Shown piece by piece: positions 62,221-64,000 of a DNA stretch of 64,000 nt. Origin of the DNA: Taenia hydatigena (taxonomy: Eukaryota; Platyhelminthes; Cestoda; Cyclophyllidea; Taeniidae). Position 1 is the stretch's first letter. Each line of letters starts with the position of its first letter. The notes under the pieces were generated by a model. It worked only from the letters and a program-made list of their open reading frames with translations. It was not told the origin of the DNA and did not search any database. Made by a program: the position numbers and the translations under genes. The stretch is taken from positions 23,129-87,128 of the forward strand of contig JADWOT020001794.1 in NCBI GenBank assembly GCA_036345935.2. The letters run 5' to 3'.

Positions 62221-62877
62221 TTACGATAGGCCGACAACTTTCGCGAGCCCCGCGGATGATTCACGTCTGTGTGTCGGCACTGTAAGTTGCAAGATTTGCG
62301 ACTTGACTTGTTTGATGTGGTTGATGCCGCAGGGCCTAACAATAATGAAGCAGCATAAACGTGTTAACATTAAAAATCGCAGCAATGTGTGACTACCACA
62401 AGTCGCCCTTCCCTCCTCCCTCCATTTTTCTACTCGGTTGCAGACTCAAGGTTCTCCTGAGCCCATAATCCCACAAGGCATTATTCTTATTAACTAGCCT
62501 CATTCTATGAAGTTGTCACTATTGCATGATCGAATGGACCACCTGGACCAGGCTGCGTGAGTTTGCATCATGGCACAATGAAGGTTGTTGAAGGATCTTC
62601 GTGCGCGTTGGTAGCATTCCTAATAGCCAAGCTCTCCTCCACGATCATATCGCACAGGGTGATGGTAGCATTACCTAAGGCGCAGAAATCTTGCATCTAT
62701 TTCATTCATCTTCTTCACTGCACTTCCTCCAAAGAACGAACTGGAGGGCAAATCAAACAAATTCACTGGCCCGAGATAGAGGCACTCCATCTGAATTGAT
62801 ACCTCCTTCAAAGTAGCATTTGTTTTGCCATTTACATGAGCTCTAACAGCATCCTTCATACCAGCTCTTTGGCACAA
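62221..62877 (-). CDS. Candidate two-exon gene fragment, unknown protein
   Basis: An open frame down to 62675 encodes CQRAGMKDAVRAHVNGKTN, then EVSIQMECLYLGPVNLFDL, and ends in a GTAATG donor in phase 2. A good acceptor (attattgttag) opens 62335 in the matching phase: RPCGINHIKQVKSQILQLTV, then a stop at 62221. The same exon read in the phase 1 frame is open much longer (SSRKSCNLQCRHTDVNHPRG) with a GTCAGT donor near 62151. Intron retention past the donor also gives a readable frame (NATITLCDMIVEESLAIRN). A 5' exon could be 63038-63226, but no clean junction links them. No family recognised. Confidence 0.35.
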
Positions 62878-63037
62878 TTATGGAGAGCCGATATTGAATG
62901 AAGGACTGGTAATACAGCGCCACGATGTTAAACATTGACCTCCGTGGTCAAAAGCACTTGTTGAACGTCAATAAAAATGCAAATAAATCAAGGGGGAATC
63001 AACACACTTCCATGCTTTTTACAAGGACTGCTTCAAA

Positions 63038-63226
63038 TTACTGTCCTGCTGACAACATAAATGCCATTTTGGGGGGCATTATAGTAGCTCTTATGCCGCA
63101 TTCTATGAGGGCTTCCGTTATTTCTCTAGTGAATCTCTTCCGACTGCACTTGCAATATTTGTCAACTTGGTTAGCCCTCACTTTACAGAAAATAGCCATA
63201 GCATTAATTAGTAGGGCATTATACAT
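63038..63226 (-). CDS. Candidate exon, unknown protein
   Basis: Open minus-strand frame with MYNALLINAMAIFCKVRANQ, then DKYCKCSRKRFTREITEALI, and a stop after AGQ. Composition is protein-like and it lies upstream of the candidate exons at 62221-62877 on the same strand. No clear acceptor or donor and no family; the opposite strand is also open for 140 codons (62925-63347), which weakens the case. Confidence 0.2.
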   Translation of the reverse strand: MYNALLINAMAIFCKVRANQVDKYCKCSRKRFTREITEALIECGIRATIMPPKMAFMLSAGQ

Positions 63227-63440
63227 GCGCAGATGCGTGTATTTTTACCAAAAGACTCACTACTGCCAGCACCGAAGAGGGTGGTGCAAATCTGAGCCAG
63301 TGAATTTTAAATGCCAGCCAAAAGTTTTTGGACGGGGCTGCTACTGATGCTCCTGACCATGGTGTGGGTGTTTATCCAAGCCCTGACGAAGAACAGACAA
63401 TTACAACGCTAAAAGCGCCTTTGTCTCTGAGCCAATCGAA

Positions 63441-63891
63441 TCAGAACTCACTTTCTATTGGCTCGTCGCATTTGAAACTCATCCACGACGTCGGGTCAAC
63501 ATCGGAGGTACCATGAATAGATATGGGCCGTTGACAGAGAATTTCCTCCGAGTCACGAACGTTTGGCTGTGTTACAGGCGTTGCATTGCTAGAAATTTTC
63601 CCACCGACCCTCTTTGTTTTGTGGCGCCGATTCTGGAACCACATTTGAACCTAGCAGGAAAGCCAAAGTATGACGAGTTCCGACAATTCAATCGTTGACA
63701 ATCAATCACAACATTCGATTAGCCGTCCACCAAGCAAGCTCATGTAACACCTTAAAGCTTAACCAACCTGAGTTTCCGTCAGGTTGATGCAACATGCCAG
63801 TTCTTCGTGTTCATTCATATTGAGGTAGTCTTTCTTGTTAAAGCATTTCATCGTTTCACCAATTCGGAATGGGATAAAGAGAACCCTGCGT
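63441..63891 (-). CDS. NK-type homeobox gene, 3' part (runs off the window edge)
   Basis: Exon 63768-63891 follows an acceptor (cattcacacag); exon 63441-63650 ends at TGA; the intron is 117 bases (GTTGGT...GCTAG). The homeodomain reads RRVLFIPFRIGETMKCFNKK through NLTETQ, then VQMWFQNRRHKTKR after the intron at the 44/45 boundary. W48, F49, N51 and R53 are present, so specific DNA binding is likely. LTETQV and KTKR favour an NK3-like class; His at 54 and Thr at 16 are unusual. The tail after the homeodomain (ISSNATPVTQPNVRDSEE) is in frame to the stop, about 55 residues. The intron before residue 4 implies more exons beyond 64000. It is inverted relative to the copy at 59638-60202. Confidence 0.7.
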
Positions 63892-64000
63892 CTGTGTGAA
63901 TGAACAAGAATAGAGGCGATAAATAAATAACCAGAGAATTTCAGTACCTTGAAAAAAATCCTCTCAAAACAGCACCCATAACAGGTAGAGGAAAAGGCGG

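Noticed and set aside
62925..63347. 140-codon plus-strand frame with a hydrophobic middle
   Set aside because: No motif or splice context, and it overlaps a minus-strand candidate exon; composition alone cannot decide.

Overview
The window reads as nuclear DNA of an intron-bearing animal. Candidate genes are short, split by GT-AG introns, and lie far apart in repeat-derived and non-coding sequence. I see no operons, ribosome binding sites, prophage or CRISPR. A parasitic flatworm (tapeworm or fluke) would fit the short introns, cystatin-like pieces, divergent homeoboxes and secreted novelties, but nothing here proves it, so the organism call is weak.

Layout. At 2.3-3.3 kb there is a GA-rich minisatellite. 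At 4.9-6.65 kb on the minus strand is a secreted-protein gene whose coding exons all meet in phase 1, with a TATA box. From 15.0 to 21.7 kb lies a segment duplicated in direct orientation at 49.4-56.5 kb. Each copy carries decayed cystatin-like exons and large inverted-repeat arms, and extra arms lie at 14.6-15.0 and 21.8-22.3 kb. At 23.0-24.2 kb (minus) is a multi-exon gene with zinc-finger-like Cys/His spacing. At 32.7-33.7 kb (minus) are coding-looking pieces that may be one decaying gene. At 35.3-36.5 kb (minus) is the clearest gene: an F-box protein with a C-terminal Arf/Ras-like domain, resembling FBXO4 in architecture. A broken paralogue lies at 41.5-42.6 kb, with a Ty3/gypsy reverse-transcriptase relic beside it on the other strand. 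A near-identical repeat of about 610 bases occurs at 28.6 and 40.0 kb. The right end holds two divergent NK-type homeoboxes facing each other (plus at 59.6-60.2 kb, minus at 63.4-63.9 kb) with a shared intron position, and a small candidate gene between them.

The main theme is local duplication followed by decay: F-box gene and pseudogene, two homeobox copies of which one is frameshifted, two cystatin-like copies with different lesions, and a 7 kb duplicated block whose identity varies along its length. No interacting pathway can be assigned. All gene models come from reading splice signals and frames by eye, without transcripts or database searches.
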